A stretch of 64,000 bases of DNA, taken from the NCBI GenBank assembly GCA_023442945.1, contig JAEZWW010000033.1, positions 62,001-126,000 of the forward strand, written 5' to 3'. The translations under genes were made by a program, and so were the position numbers. The DNA comes from Pseudomonadota bacterium (GTDB taxonomy: Bacteria > Pseudomonadota > Gammaproteobacteria > Burkholderiales > Burkholderiaceae_C). Below the pieces are notes generated by a model, which saw only the letters and a program-made list of their open reading frames with translations, searched no databases and was not told the DNA's origin. Positions 53,064-60,580 of this stretch are shown one piece after another; positions within the stretch are counted from its first letter, which is position 1, and each line of letters begins with the position of its first letter.

Positions 53064-54320
53064 CTACTTGTGCAGATTCATGAGTGCCAGCGCATGCTGC
53101 GCTGCGACCCATTCCTCGTTGGTCGGCTCGACTGCGACGGTGATGGCGCTGTCGGCTGACGAAATCACGGGCGCATTGGCCTCGTTGGCCCGCGCGTCCA
53201 GCTTGATGCCGAAGAGGCTCAGGCCGTCCACGATGCGCTGGCGTATCGGGGCGCTGTGTTCGCCAATGCCGGCAGTGAAGACCAGCAGGTCCAGCCCACC
53301 CATGGTGGTGGCCATGGCGCCAATCTCGCGCACGATGCGGTGGATGTAGAGCTTGAGCGCCGAGCGCACGCGGTCGCCGGCAATGCCGGGATCGTTCTCG
53401 TGGGCCAGCAGTACGCGCGGCTCGGACGACAGGCCCGAAACGCCCAGCAGACCCGACTCGTGGTACAGCGCGTGGCCCACGCGTTCCAGTGAAAGCTTTT
53501 CGACTTCCATCAGGTAGATGAGTGCACCGGGGTCCACCGAGCCGCAGCGCGTGCCCATCATCAGGCCGTCAAGCGCGGAAAAGCCCATGGTGGTGGCCAC
53601 GCTCTTGCTGTCTTGCAGGCCGCAGAGGCTGGCGCCGCTGCCCAGGTGTGCGACGATGATCTTGCCGCGCGCCCGATCGCCATGGCGCTCCGGCAGAGCG
53701 ACCGACATGTATTCGTACGACAGGCCATGAAAGCCGAAGCGCTTCATGCCGCGCTCATAGGCCACGTGTGGCAGCGCCAGCATCTGTTCGACCTGCGGCA
53801 GCGTGTGGTGGAAGGCGGTGTCAAAGCACGCGACCTGGGGCATGTCCGGGCGCTGTTCCAGCAGCACCTGCATGGCCTCCAGCGCGAAAGGCTGGTGCAG
53901 CGGGGCGAGCGGGATCAGGTTGCGCAGATCGGCCAGCACCTGCGCGTCGATGCGCACCGGCTGGGTGTACTTGCTGCCCCCGTGAACCACACGGTGCACG
54001 ATGGCCGCCAGCTTGCGCTCACCCATGCGTGCGGCCACCCGGTCGCGGATGTGGCGCAATGCTGCGTGATACGGCTGCTTGGCGTCCAGTTGCACTGGCG
54101 CAGGTTCCACACCGGTTTCACCGAAGGTGGCATTGGGGCCACCGATGTCCTGCACCTTGCCGTTCCAGGCGGGTGTGCGAGGCAAGGGCTTCTGGCCCGC
54201 GTCGAAAAGCGCAAACTTGATGCTGGACGAGCCGCAGTTGAGCACCAGGATCAGCTCGTCCGAGGTGGCATAGCGATCCGCGAGCGACAGGATATTGGAG
54301 GCGACGGGGTTCTGGGTCAT
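53064..54320 (-). CDS. ackA: Acetate/propionate-family kinase
   Basis: Interconverts acyl phosphate plus ADP with carboxylate plus ATP. 418 residues: LVLNCGSSSIKFALFDAG near residue 24, HRVVHGGSKYTQPVRI, PLAPLHQPFALEAM, ACFDTAFHHTLP, GFHGLSYEYM, AHLGSGASLCGLQDSKSVAT and FTAGIGEHSAPIRQRI. All family motifs are present. About 20 extra residues precede the first strand. It overlaps the MaoC-Pta gene by 4 bp (ATGA), so the two are translationally coupled; acetyl- versus butyryl-phosphate preference is not readable. Confidence 0.94.
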   Translation of the reverse strand: MTQNPVASNILSLADRYATSDELILVLNCGSSSIKFALFDAGQKPLPRTPAWNGKVQDIGGPNATFGETGVEPAPVQLDAKQPYHAALRHIRDRVAARMGERKLAAIVHRVVHGGSKYTQPVRIDAQVLADLRNLIPLAPLHQPFALEAMQVLLEQRPDMPQVACFDTAFHHTLPQVEQMLALPHVAYERGMKRFGFHGLSYEYMSVALPERHGDRARGKIIVAHLGSGASLCGLQDSKSVATTMGFSALDGLMMGTRCGSVDPGALIYLMEVEKLSLERVGHALYHESGLLGVSGLSSEPRVLLAHENDPGIAGDRVRSALKLYIHRIVREIGAMATTMGGLDLLVFTAGIGEHSAPIRQRIVDGLSLFGIKLDARANEANAPVISSADSAITVAVEPTNEEWVAAQHALALMNLHK

Positions 54321-55753
54321 GGCTGAACGCTCCGGTAGTGGTGCGCCAGCAGCACGGCGATGGCTGCGGACGCGATGCGCGATTCGTGCGAGTCGGCGCG
54401 GCTGGTCAGAACGATGGGCAGCTTGGCGCCCATCACGATGCCGGCACTGGCGGCATGGCCGAGGTACATCAACTGCTTGGCCAGCATGTTTCCGCTCTCC
54501 AGATCCGGCACGACGAGGATGTCGGCCTGACCGGAGACGGGGGAGCTGATGCCCTTGGTGCGCGCGGCTGCGAGCGAAATGGCGTTGTCGAAGGCCAGCG
54601 GGCCATCCAGCACGCCACCTTCGATCTGGCCGCGGTCGGCCATCTTGCATAGCGCCGCGGCATCCAGGGTCGACGGCATGGACGGGTTGACTGACTCCAC
54701 CGCAGCCAGGATGGCCACACGAGGTTCCGCCACACCGATCGCCTGCGCCAGGGTGATGGCGTTGCGCACGATGTCGGCCTTGACCATCAGATCGGGCGCG
54801 ATGTTGACCGCGGCGTCGGTGATGATAAAGGGCCGCGGATAGGCCGTGGTATGCATCAGAAAGCAATGGCTGATGCGGCGCTTGGTGCGAAGCCCTGCAG
54901 CTGATGACACGACGGCGCCCATCAGCTCATCGGTATGCAGGCTTCCCTTGACCAGCGTTTCCACCGCACCGATCTTGGCCAACTGCGCTGCTTGCGCGGC
55001 GGCGGCGTGGCTGTGGGGCGCGTCCTCGATCACGATGCTGCCCAGGTCCAGTTTCAGCTCATCGGCCAGGGCAAGGATCCGGGGGCGCGGGCCCACCAGG
55101 ATGGGTTCGATCAGACCGGCCTTGCGGGCATCGAGCGCTGCGCTCAGGCTGAGTTCGTCGCAAGGATGGACCACTGCGGCCTTGATCGCACCGAGTTCGC
55201 GAACGCGGTCCAGCAGGCGCTGGGTCTCGTTCGATTTGCCGCTGAGCACGCGCAGGTCCGGCAAGCCGTGCCGGGTCACTGTGCGGGATTCGGTGGGTGC
55301 CGAAACGACAGCTTGCCCTTCCAGTACCACGGCACCGCGCTGGTTCTGACCTGCGCAACGCAAAGTGACACGGTTGGTGTCGCGTTCGATGGTTGTGACT
55401 TCCACCCTCAGGCTCAACGTATCCCCCAGCGAGAGCGGTGCGAGGAAGTTCAGGTTCTGGCTGTGGCACACCGTGCCGGCTCCCGGCAAGCGGGCGCTCA
55501 GCAGCGCGGATACCAGGGCACCAGCCCAGAGACCGTTGGCCCCCACGCCGTCCACCGTCGCCTTTCGGATTTCATCGTCGTCGAGCTGGCGTGGATCGGC
55601 GCTGCCCGCTGACATTGCCAGCATGCGAATTTCGTCCAACGTCAGGGTGCGCTCCAGCTGGGCGCTCTCCCCAACGCGCAGTTCGTTCAGGGTACGGTTA
55701 CGAAAGCTCTGCAGCGTGCTGGTCACGGCTTCTTTGACTATCTGCGCACTCAT
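54317..55753 (-). CDS. MaoC-like / phosphate acyltransferase fusion
   Basis: 478 residues. Residues 1-155 are a MaoC (hot-dog) domain; residues about 175-478 are a phosphate acetyl/butyryltransferase domain (VGPRPRILALADELKLDL, VKGSLHTDELMGAVVSSAAG, RRISHCFLMHTTAYPRPFII, DAALCKMADRG-type core). The transferase would turn acyl-CoA plus Pi into acyl phosphate for AckA. In the MaoC part the hydratase motif GDxNPxH reads GSADPRQ (residues 50-56): catalytic Asp and His are Ser51 and Gln56, so hydratase activity is doubtful. It overlaps its neighbours by 4 bp on both sides. Confidence 0.9.
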   Translation of the reverse strand: MSAQIVKEAVTSTLQSFRNRTLNELRVGESAQLERTLTLDEIRMLAMSAGSADPRQLDDDEIRKATVDGVGANGLWAGALVSALLSARLPGAGTVCHSQNLNFLAPLSLGDTLSLRVEVTTIERDTNRVTLRCAGQNQRGAVVLEGQAVVSAPTESRTVTRHGLPDLRVLSGKSNETQRLLDRVRELGAIKAAVVHPCDELSLSAALDARKAGLIEPILVGPRPRILALADELKLDLGSIVIEDAPHSHAAAAQAAQLAKIGAVETLVKGSLHTDELMGAVVSSAAGLRTKRRISHCFLMHTTAYPRPFIITDAAVNIAPDLMVKADIVRNAITLAQAIGVAEPRVAILAAVESVNPSMPSTLDAAALCKMADRGQIEGGVLDGPLAFDNAISLAAARTKGISSPVSGQADILVVPDLESGNMLAKQLMYLGHAASAGIVMGAKLPIVLTSRADSHESRIASAAIAVLLAHHYRSVQP

Positions 55754-58032
55754 GATCGACCTCCTTCAATGGCGAGGGCCTTCTGGGCGATGCGTGGTTG
55801 GGCTGCCGTGGCGGGTTTAGCGCCACGCTGAGATTTGCCTAACAGCATGGCTTCGTCCAGTAGGGCCTTCACTTCAGTCAGATGCGTCGAGGTGCCCGCG
55901 CTCAGGGTGCCGGCGGCGCTCACGGTGTCTTCCAGCAGCTTGCCCAGACTGCGGATGTCTTCCGCTGGCACCTGCTTGAGCAACGACGGGATCGCGCCGA
56001 GCGCGGTTTCGTAGTCCAGCCGCATGAGGTTGCACTGTTCGCGCACCAGTTCACGCACGGCCTCGAGGCCGAGTTCCTTGCCGTGGCGTTGTTCGATGCG
56101 GTGGCGCAGAACACTGAAACGGCGCTCGTCGGCCCCCAGATCCGCGCTGAGCACATGTACCAGACAGCGCACGCTGGCCTCAGGCAGACCGCCTTCGTGC
56201 AGGCGACTCTGCAGACGTTGGAGTTCCTGCCGGATGAACTGGCGGTATTCGGGCGTGATGCCGGGGCTCGGGCGCACGGGTGCGCCGGGATTTGCCTGCA
56301 GGCCGGCGAGCGATTGAATGAGTGGCGAGCTGTACATGGCCTCGAAGGTGCGTTCGTACAAGTCGTCGCGCACGTCGCGGTACATGTCCAGCCCTTGCTC
56401 GATGGCCTTGGAAACCTGTGTCTGCCACTGCAGGAAGGGGTTGTCGGTCGAAGCGGTCTGGCGTTGCGCGCGCACCTGCTCGGCCTGCTTGGCGAGATTC
56501 CTGGCCAGTGGATTGCTGTCCGACCACCATTCATAGGCCGTCCGCATGGGATGCATGGTGCGCATCCAGTCGGCCATCTGTGGCGTCATCGCCATGCGTA
56601 CCCAGGGTTGCATGAAGCTGCGGTACAGACCCAGGTTGCGCTCGGAGATGCGAGCGACTGCGGCAAAGCGGCGATCGCTTTCCTCGTCGGGTTGCACGAT
56701 CTCGCGCACATCCTCCACACGGCGCGGCTTGAGCGTCATCACGTGGTCGCCCGACGCCAGCTCCTTGCCTGGGGTCTGTTGGGTCTTGTCTTCCAGCACC
56801 GCCTCGTAGATGCCAGAAGGCAGCATGTCGATCAGGTCGATGTTGCTCGCGAACTTGTTGTGTTCCTTGCGGCCAGTGCTGGACGACACGAAGATGCCCA
56901 GATGCCCGATGCTCTCGTGCGTGGCGTAAACGATGGTCTGGTCATGCGCGGTGACCTGCTTGTCGTCTTGATACAGGTCGGTGATCCAGCCCAGAGCCTG
57001 GGGCGGTGGCGTGATGTTGTCGCCATACGAGCAGAACACCACGATGGGCGAGCGGATGTTGCGCAGGTCCAGTCGGACACCATCGGAGGTCACCAGTTGC
57101 GCGGTCGAGAGCTTGTTGCCAACGAACAGGTTGTCGACGATGTACTGCATCTCGACGTCGTTCAAATACACATAGCCGCCCCAGTACTTCTCGAAGCCCA
57201 GATAGCGCTCGGCTTCCTTGTCGATGTTGGCGTACAGGTTGTACTGCTTGCTCCACAGCGTGTTGGCCGGGTTCAGGTTCTCGAAGTTCTGCACCAGGTG
57301 GGCGCCATCGAAGCGGCCCTGGCCCATGTCGCCGGTGAGTGCGGTCAGCCAGCTGCCGCCCAGCAGGCCGCCGGTGTAGCGCATCGGGTTCTTGCCCTTC
57401 CAGCCGGCCCAGTACGACACCGGCGTGCCGGCAAGGATGATCGGACCGAAGAGGTCGGGCCGCATGGCCGCCGTCATCAGGATCTGCCAACCCGCCTGGC
57501 AATTGCCGATCACGGCGGGCTTGCCGTCGGCGTCAGGATGCAGCTCGATCACCTTCTCCAGAAAGGCAACTTCGGCGTGCATCACGTCTTCCACCGTCTG
57601 GCCAGCCACAGGCTCGGGCGAGAAGCCCACGAAGTAGCAGGGATGGCCGGCGCGCAAGGCAGAGCCAATTTCGCTCTCGGGCTTGAAGCCGCCGATGCCG
57701 GGTCCGTGACCGGCGCGCGGGTCGACGATGACGAAGGGCCGCTTGTTCGGGTCAGTGGGCATGTCCTCGCTCGGGAGGATGCGCACCATGCCGTAGTTGA
57801 CGGGGCGTTCCAGCTCCGTGCCACGCATGACTGGCTCAAAGGGGAAGCTGAGTACATTGGGCACGTCCTCGGCCATGTGCTCCTTGTACTGGTTGCCACG
57901 CTGGCGCATCACGTCTGCATACAGCACGCCGCGTTGCCAGGCGTCGATGCCATATTCGGCGGCCGACTGGAGCCAGGGGTTCGCAGCCGAGGGGTTGATC
58001 CAGAAGGGAGTGGAGGTCGTTGTATCGCTCAT
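55750..58032 (-). CDS. DUF3141 protein, PHA-synthase-like alpha/beta hydrolase
   Basis: 760 residues. Residues about 60-450 form an alpha/beta-hydrolase domain whose nucleophile elbow is VIGNCQAGWQ (Cys178), resembling the lipase-like box with Cys of polyhydroxyalkanoate synthases. CSYGDNITPPP supplies a likely Asp and ATHESIGHLGIF a likely His. The C-terminal 300 residues are helical and unassigned. DUF3141 has no established function; a PHA or acyl-thioester role is inferred. ATG 58032 has GAGGAA upstream. First of three genes with 4-bp overlaps. Confidence 0.85.
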   Translation of the reverse strand: MSDTTTSTPFWINPSAANPWLQSAAEYGIDAWQRGVLYADVMRQRGNQYKEHMAEDVPNVLSFPFEPVMRGTELERPVNYGMVRILPSEDMPTDPNKRPFVIVDPRAGHGPGIGGFKPESEIGSALRAGHPCYFVGFSPEPVAGQTVEDVMHAEVAFLEKVIELHPDADGKPAVIGNCQAGWQILMTAAMRPDLFGPIILAGTPVSYWAGWKGKNPMRYTGGLLGGSWLTALTGDMGQGRFDGAHLVQNFENLNPANTLWSKQYNLYANIDKEAERYLGFEKYWGGYVYLNDVEMQYIVDNLFVGNKLSTAQLVTSDGVRLDLRNIRSPIVVFCSYGDNITPPPQALGWITDLYQDDKQVTAHDQTIVYATHESIGHLGIFVSSSTGRKEHNKFASNIDLIDMLPSGIYEAVLEDKTQQTPGKELASGDHVMTLKPRRVEDVREIVQPDEESDRRFAAVARISERNLGLYRSFMQPWVRMAMTPQMADWMRTMHPMRTAYEWWSDSNPLARNLAKQAEQVRAQRQTASTDNPFLQWQTQVSKAIEQGLDMYRDVRDDLYERTFEAMYSSPLIQSLAGLQANPGAPVRPSPGITPEYRQFIRQELQRLQSRLHEGGLPEASVRCLVHVLSADLGADERRFSVLRHRIEQRHGKELGLEAVRELVREQCNLMRLDYETALGAIPSLLKQVPAEDIRSLGKLLEDTVSAAGTLSAGTSTHLTEVKALLDEAMLLGKSQRGAKPATAAQPRIAQKALAIEGGRS

Positions 58033-58069
58033 GTCTGTTCCTCGTGAACATGGAGATGAAACCGAGAAG

Positions 58070-58090
58070 AGGCCGATGTCGGATCGGCCT
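58070..58090 (-). promoter_or_regulatory. Stable hairpin in the DUF3141 upstream region
   Basis: Perfect 8-bp stem AGGCCGAT / ATCGGCCT with a 5-base loop, 38 bp before the DUF3141 ATG. On the coding strand it is followed by CTTCTC, not a T run. It could be an operator, an attenuator or an mRNA-processing hairpin. Confidence 0.45.
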
Positions 58091-58216
58091 GCCGTGCTGT
58101 CCTCGGTCTCGGGTATGACAGTCACGACAACGGGCGAACGGCAGCGCCTGCCACGTGGGCGGTGGCACTGTCGATCAAGAGGTGGGCGCCCTCGCAAGGG
58201 CCGCAGGCCGCACGGC

Positions 58217-58232
58217 GCGCCCCGAGGGGCGC
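58217..58232 (-). other. Compact GC hairpin after fabI
   Basis: GCGCCCC-GA-GGGGCGC, 10 bp after the fabI stop on the minus strand. No T run follows, so it is more likely an mRNA-stabilising or pausing hairpin than a strong terminator. The 209-bp gap to DUF3141 also holds TGCCAC/GTGGCA arms (58149-58167). Confidence 0.4.
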
Positions 58233-58241
58233 TGCGTGGGC

Positions 58242-59012
58242 TCAGTTCAGGATGTGGACGCCGCCGTCGACGTACAGCGTGCCGCCGGTGATGGCGCGCG
58301 CAGCGTCGCTGGCGATGAAGGCGCAAAGGTCGCCCACATCATCGATATCGAAAGGGCGCCGTAAGGGGGCGCGACGCGCCGAGTCGTCCAGCAAGCCGCC
58401 GAGGTCGGGGAGGCCGGAAGCCGCGCGCGTGGCCAGAGGGCCGGGCGAGATCGCGTTGACGCGGATGTCATTCGCGCCCAGTTCGGAGGCCAGGTAGCGC
58501 ACCGAGCTTTCCAATGCCGCCTTAACCGGCCCCATCATTCCGTAGCCGGGCAGCACTTCCGCAGCGCCGAGATAGCTCATCGTCATCAGACTGCCGCCCG
58601 ACTTCATCAACGGCTCGGCTAGGCGCGCCATGCGGATGAAGGAATGGCAAGACAGGTCCATGGCCTGCGCAAAGCCTTCAGCAGAGCAGTCCGCAACGCG
58701 GCCGTGCAGATCGGCACGCGGGGCAAAGGCAATCGAGTGCACCAGAAAATCGAGCTGCCCCCATTGGGTGGTGATGGCTTCGAAGAGCGCTTCCAGTTCG
58801 CCCGGGCGGCTGACATCCAGCGGGGCCTGGATGGCGACCTCGAGTTGCTTCAGCAAGGGCTGCACATGCGGGCGAGCCTTGTCGTTCTGCCAGGTGGCAG
58901 CCAGTTCGGCGCCGGCAGCGCGAAGGGCGCGTGCACAGCCCCATGCAATGCTCTGGTCGTTGGCTATGCCCACAACCAGGCCTTTTTTTCCATAGAGCGA
59001 TGTTCTAGTCAT
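58242..59012 (-). CDS. fabI: Enoyl-[acyl-carrier-protein] reductase FabI-type
   Basis: Reduces trans-2-enoyl thioesters with NAD(P)H. 256 residues: divergent-SDR nucleotide loop GIANDQSIAWGCARAL, HSIAFAPRADL, MSYLGAAEVLPGYGMMGPVK with the Tyr-x6-Lys catalytic pair (Y in PGYG, K in GPVK) and NAISPGPLATRAA. Being clustered with acyl-CoA genes, it may be a second, dedicated copy that acts on crotonyl-type substrates rather than the housekeeping FabI (inference). An FNR/FixK-type site lies about 50 bp upstream. Confidence 0.92.
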   Translation of the reverse strand: MTRTSLYGKKGLVVGIANDQSIAWGCARALRAAGAELAATWQNDKARPHVQPLLKQLEVAIQAPLDVSRPGELEALFEAITTQWGQLDFLVHSIAFAPRADLHGRVADCSAEGFAQAMDLSCHSFIRMARLAEPLMKSGGSLMTMSYLGAAEVLPGYGMMGPVKAALESSVRYLASELGANDIRVNAISPGPLATRAASGLPDLGGLLDDSARRAPLRRPFDIDDVGDLCAFIASDAARAITGGTLYVDGGVHILN

Positions 59013-59056
59013 TCAGAGTCCCGAAAACAGCGAGCGATCCGCCGTGCCGGCGGGTC

Positions 59057-59070
59057 TTGACCTACCTCAA
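59057..59070 (-). promoter_or_regulatory. FNR/ANR/FixK-type box upstream of fabI
   Basis: TTGACCTACCTCAA, a perfect TTGA-N6-TCAA dyad centred about 51 bp before the fabI ATG. This fits activation at -41.5 with a short leader. No good -10 hexamer is visible, which is common for activator-dependent promoters. Confidence 0.6.
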
Positions 59071-59164
59071 GCATTTCGGTTGGGCCTTCAGTCCCAATAG
59101 CGATTCTTGTAGAGGCGACACGTTGAATGTAGAAGTCGGAGCACGGCGCCGCTTTACATTTCAC

Positions 59165-59178
59165 GTCAACGATTTGAC
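59165..59178. promoter_or_regulatory. Dyad GTCAA-N4-TTGAC before the AraC gene
   Basis: Symmetric GTCAACGATTTGAC in the fabI-AraC divergent gap, 53 bp before the leader ATG. It could be an operator for the AraC gene or for a divergent promoter. Confidence 0.35.
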
Positions 59179-59217
59179 TGAATACGCCACCATGGACTTC
59201 CAAAGGAGAGACCATTG

Positions 59218-59244
59218 ATGTACCGAACGGCAGAAAGTGCTTAG
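59218..59244 (+). CDS. Eight-codon leader frame before the AraC gene
   Basis: AAAGGAGAG, the best ribosome-binding site in this gap, is spaced 7 bases from ATG 59218, which reads MYRTAESA and stops 4 bases before the AraC ATG. The AraC start itself has no such signal and its frame is closed by TGA at 59216. This suggests translation enters through the leader and re-initiates. Confidence 0.4.
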   Translation: MYRTAESA

Positions 59245-59248
59245 CCCT

Positions 59249-60259
59249 ATGGGAGGGACAATTCGAGCCGCGTCGCTGGCGCAGTTTCAAGATCTGGCGC
59301 AGGTGCATGGGCTTAAAGCTCGGCAGCTACTGCTGGACGCTGGGTTGGATACCACCTTGCTGCACAACCCTGATCAAAGGATTCCAACTCTCGCCGTCGC
59401 CGCGCTGCTGGAGTTGGCTGCGGAAGCGTCGGGCGATCCGACGTTTGGTTTGCAATTGGGGTTTAAACGCCTGCCGGCAGACCTGGGCGCAATCAGCCTC
59501 TTGGTAAACCACCAGCCCACGCTTCGAGAAGCGGTGTCGGCGATCCTGCAGTATCAACACTTGACTACTTACTCGGTATCGATTCGGATCGAGGATGCAG
59601 GCCCACTGGCGCTCATTCACACCAACGTCGTGCAACCAGGGCCTTCCCGGCAGGCCAATGAGATGCTGCTCGGCATGATCTTCTGCCGGGCCACCGAGGT
59701 GTTGGCGACGCACTGGGCGCCGGTTGAAGTGCGCTTTGTCCACGCTCCACCACCCGACGTTTCGGCGCACCATCTTTTGCTGCGCTGTCCCGTCCGATTT
59801 GATGCGGAATTCAATGGGATCGTATGCCGTTCAGAAGACTTGGATCGCCCCAATCCTCATGCCGATCCCTCGATGGCGTACTACGCGAGGCAGTTTATGG
59901 AAAGCCTGCCCGTGGCCACCGGTGGCAATCTGCTCCAGGAGGTGCGCAAGGCGATCTACATGCTTTTGCCCTCGGGGCGTGCCACCGGCGAGCTCGTTGC
60001 ACGCGGGCTCGGAATGAGTCTGCGCAGCCTGCAGCGGAGGCTGGGCGAATCAGGTACTCACTTTCAGCAGGTGCTGGACGAAGTTCGCCGAGATCTGACC
60101 GTGCGCTACCTTGAGCACTCCGATCGGCCATTGGGCGATGTCGCCCTGCAGGTGGGTTTCCGGTCTCAGAGCGCCTTCTCGCGTTGGTTTGCCGTGCAGT
60201 TCGGTGTGGCCGCTGCACAGTACCGACGGGCCGCAGCCAGCGAGCCCGGAAGCGTCTGA
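59249..60259 (+). CDS. AraC-family transcriptional regulator
   Basis: 336 residues from ATG 59249 (340 from GTG 59237). An N-terminal arabinose-binding-like regulatory domain (QFQDLAQVHGLKARQLLLDA, HQPTLREAVSAILQYQ) spans about residues 10-200. A C-terminal pair of helix-turn-helix motifs follows (ARGLGMSLRSLQRRLGESG, LGDVALQVGFRSQSAFSRWF). It is divergent from the fabI operon and convergent with the Bug gene; position makes the fabI operon the likelier target. Neither start has its own ribosome-binding site; see the leader frame. Confidence 0.88.
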   Translation: MGGTIRAASLAQFQDLAQVHGLKARQLLLDAGLDTTLLHNPDQRIPTLAVAALLELAAEASGDPTFGLQLGFKRLPADLGAISLLVNHQPTLREAVSAILQYQHLTTYSVSIRIEDAGPLALIHTNVVQPGPSRQANEMLLGMIFCRATEVLATHWAPVEVRFVHAPPPDVSAHHLLLRCPVRFDAEFNGIVCRSEDLDRPNPHADPSMAYYARQFMESLPVATGGNLLQEVRKAIYMLLPSGRATGELVARGLGMSLRSLQRRLGESGTHFQQVLDEVRRDLTVRYLEHSDRPLGDVALQVGFRSQSAFSRWFAVQFGVAAAQYRRAAASEPGSV

Positions 60260-60425
60260 AGCCAGCGACGACAGTGCGACGCGACGGATACGGTCTCTGG
60301 TTGTTGAAAAAAATTCAAAAAGTCGACTCGCCGGGCAGATCCATGGCGGTGTACTGCGCCGCGTCACGGTTCGGGCGTGACCACACACACGCCTGTGACT
60401 TTACCTTTCCACCGCGCCTACAAGG

Positions 60426-60506
60426 CTGAGTGAACCTTGTCAAAGGGTAAGCGTCCGAGACGAACGGGTGGGTATTTCCTCGGGTGGCCCATTCGAGGAT
60501 GACGGC
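60426..60506 (-). pseudogene. Remnant of a quinone oxidoreductase-like gene
   Basis: Within the 321-bp gap 60260-60580 the minus strand reads AVILEWATRGNTHPFVSDAY then PLTRFTQ. This resembles the region near the C-terminus of MDR quinone oxidoreductases (W..G...P.VS..YPL...). No start, no upstream homology and no complete end are visible, so it looks like a deletion scar. The rest of the gap shows nothing I can name. Confidence 0.35.
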
Positions 60507-60580
60507 GCCGCGTAGCCCGCAAGCTCTGGTCGCCTTTGGCAGCGGGGTGGTGCATCAGCAACCGAGCACGCTAAGGCTCT

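Noticed and set aside
58115..58130. Pho box upstream of DUF3141
   Set aside because: Two Pho-like 7-mers are present but spaced 2 bp instead of 4, so this is kept only as a hint, not as a feature.
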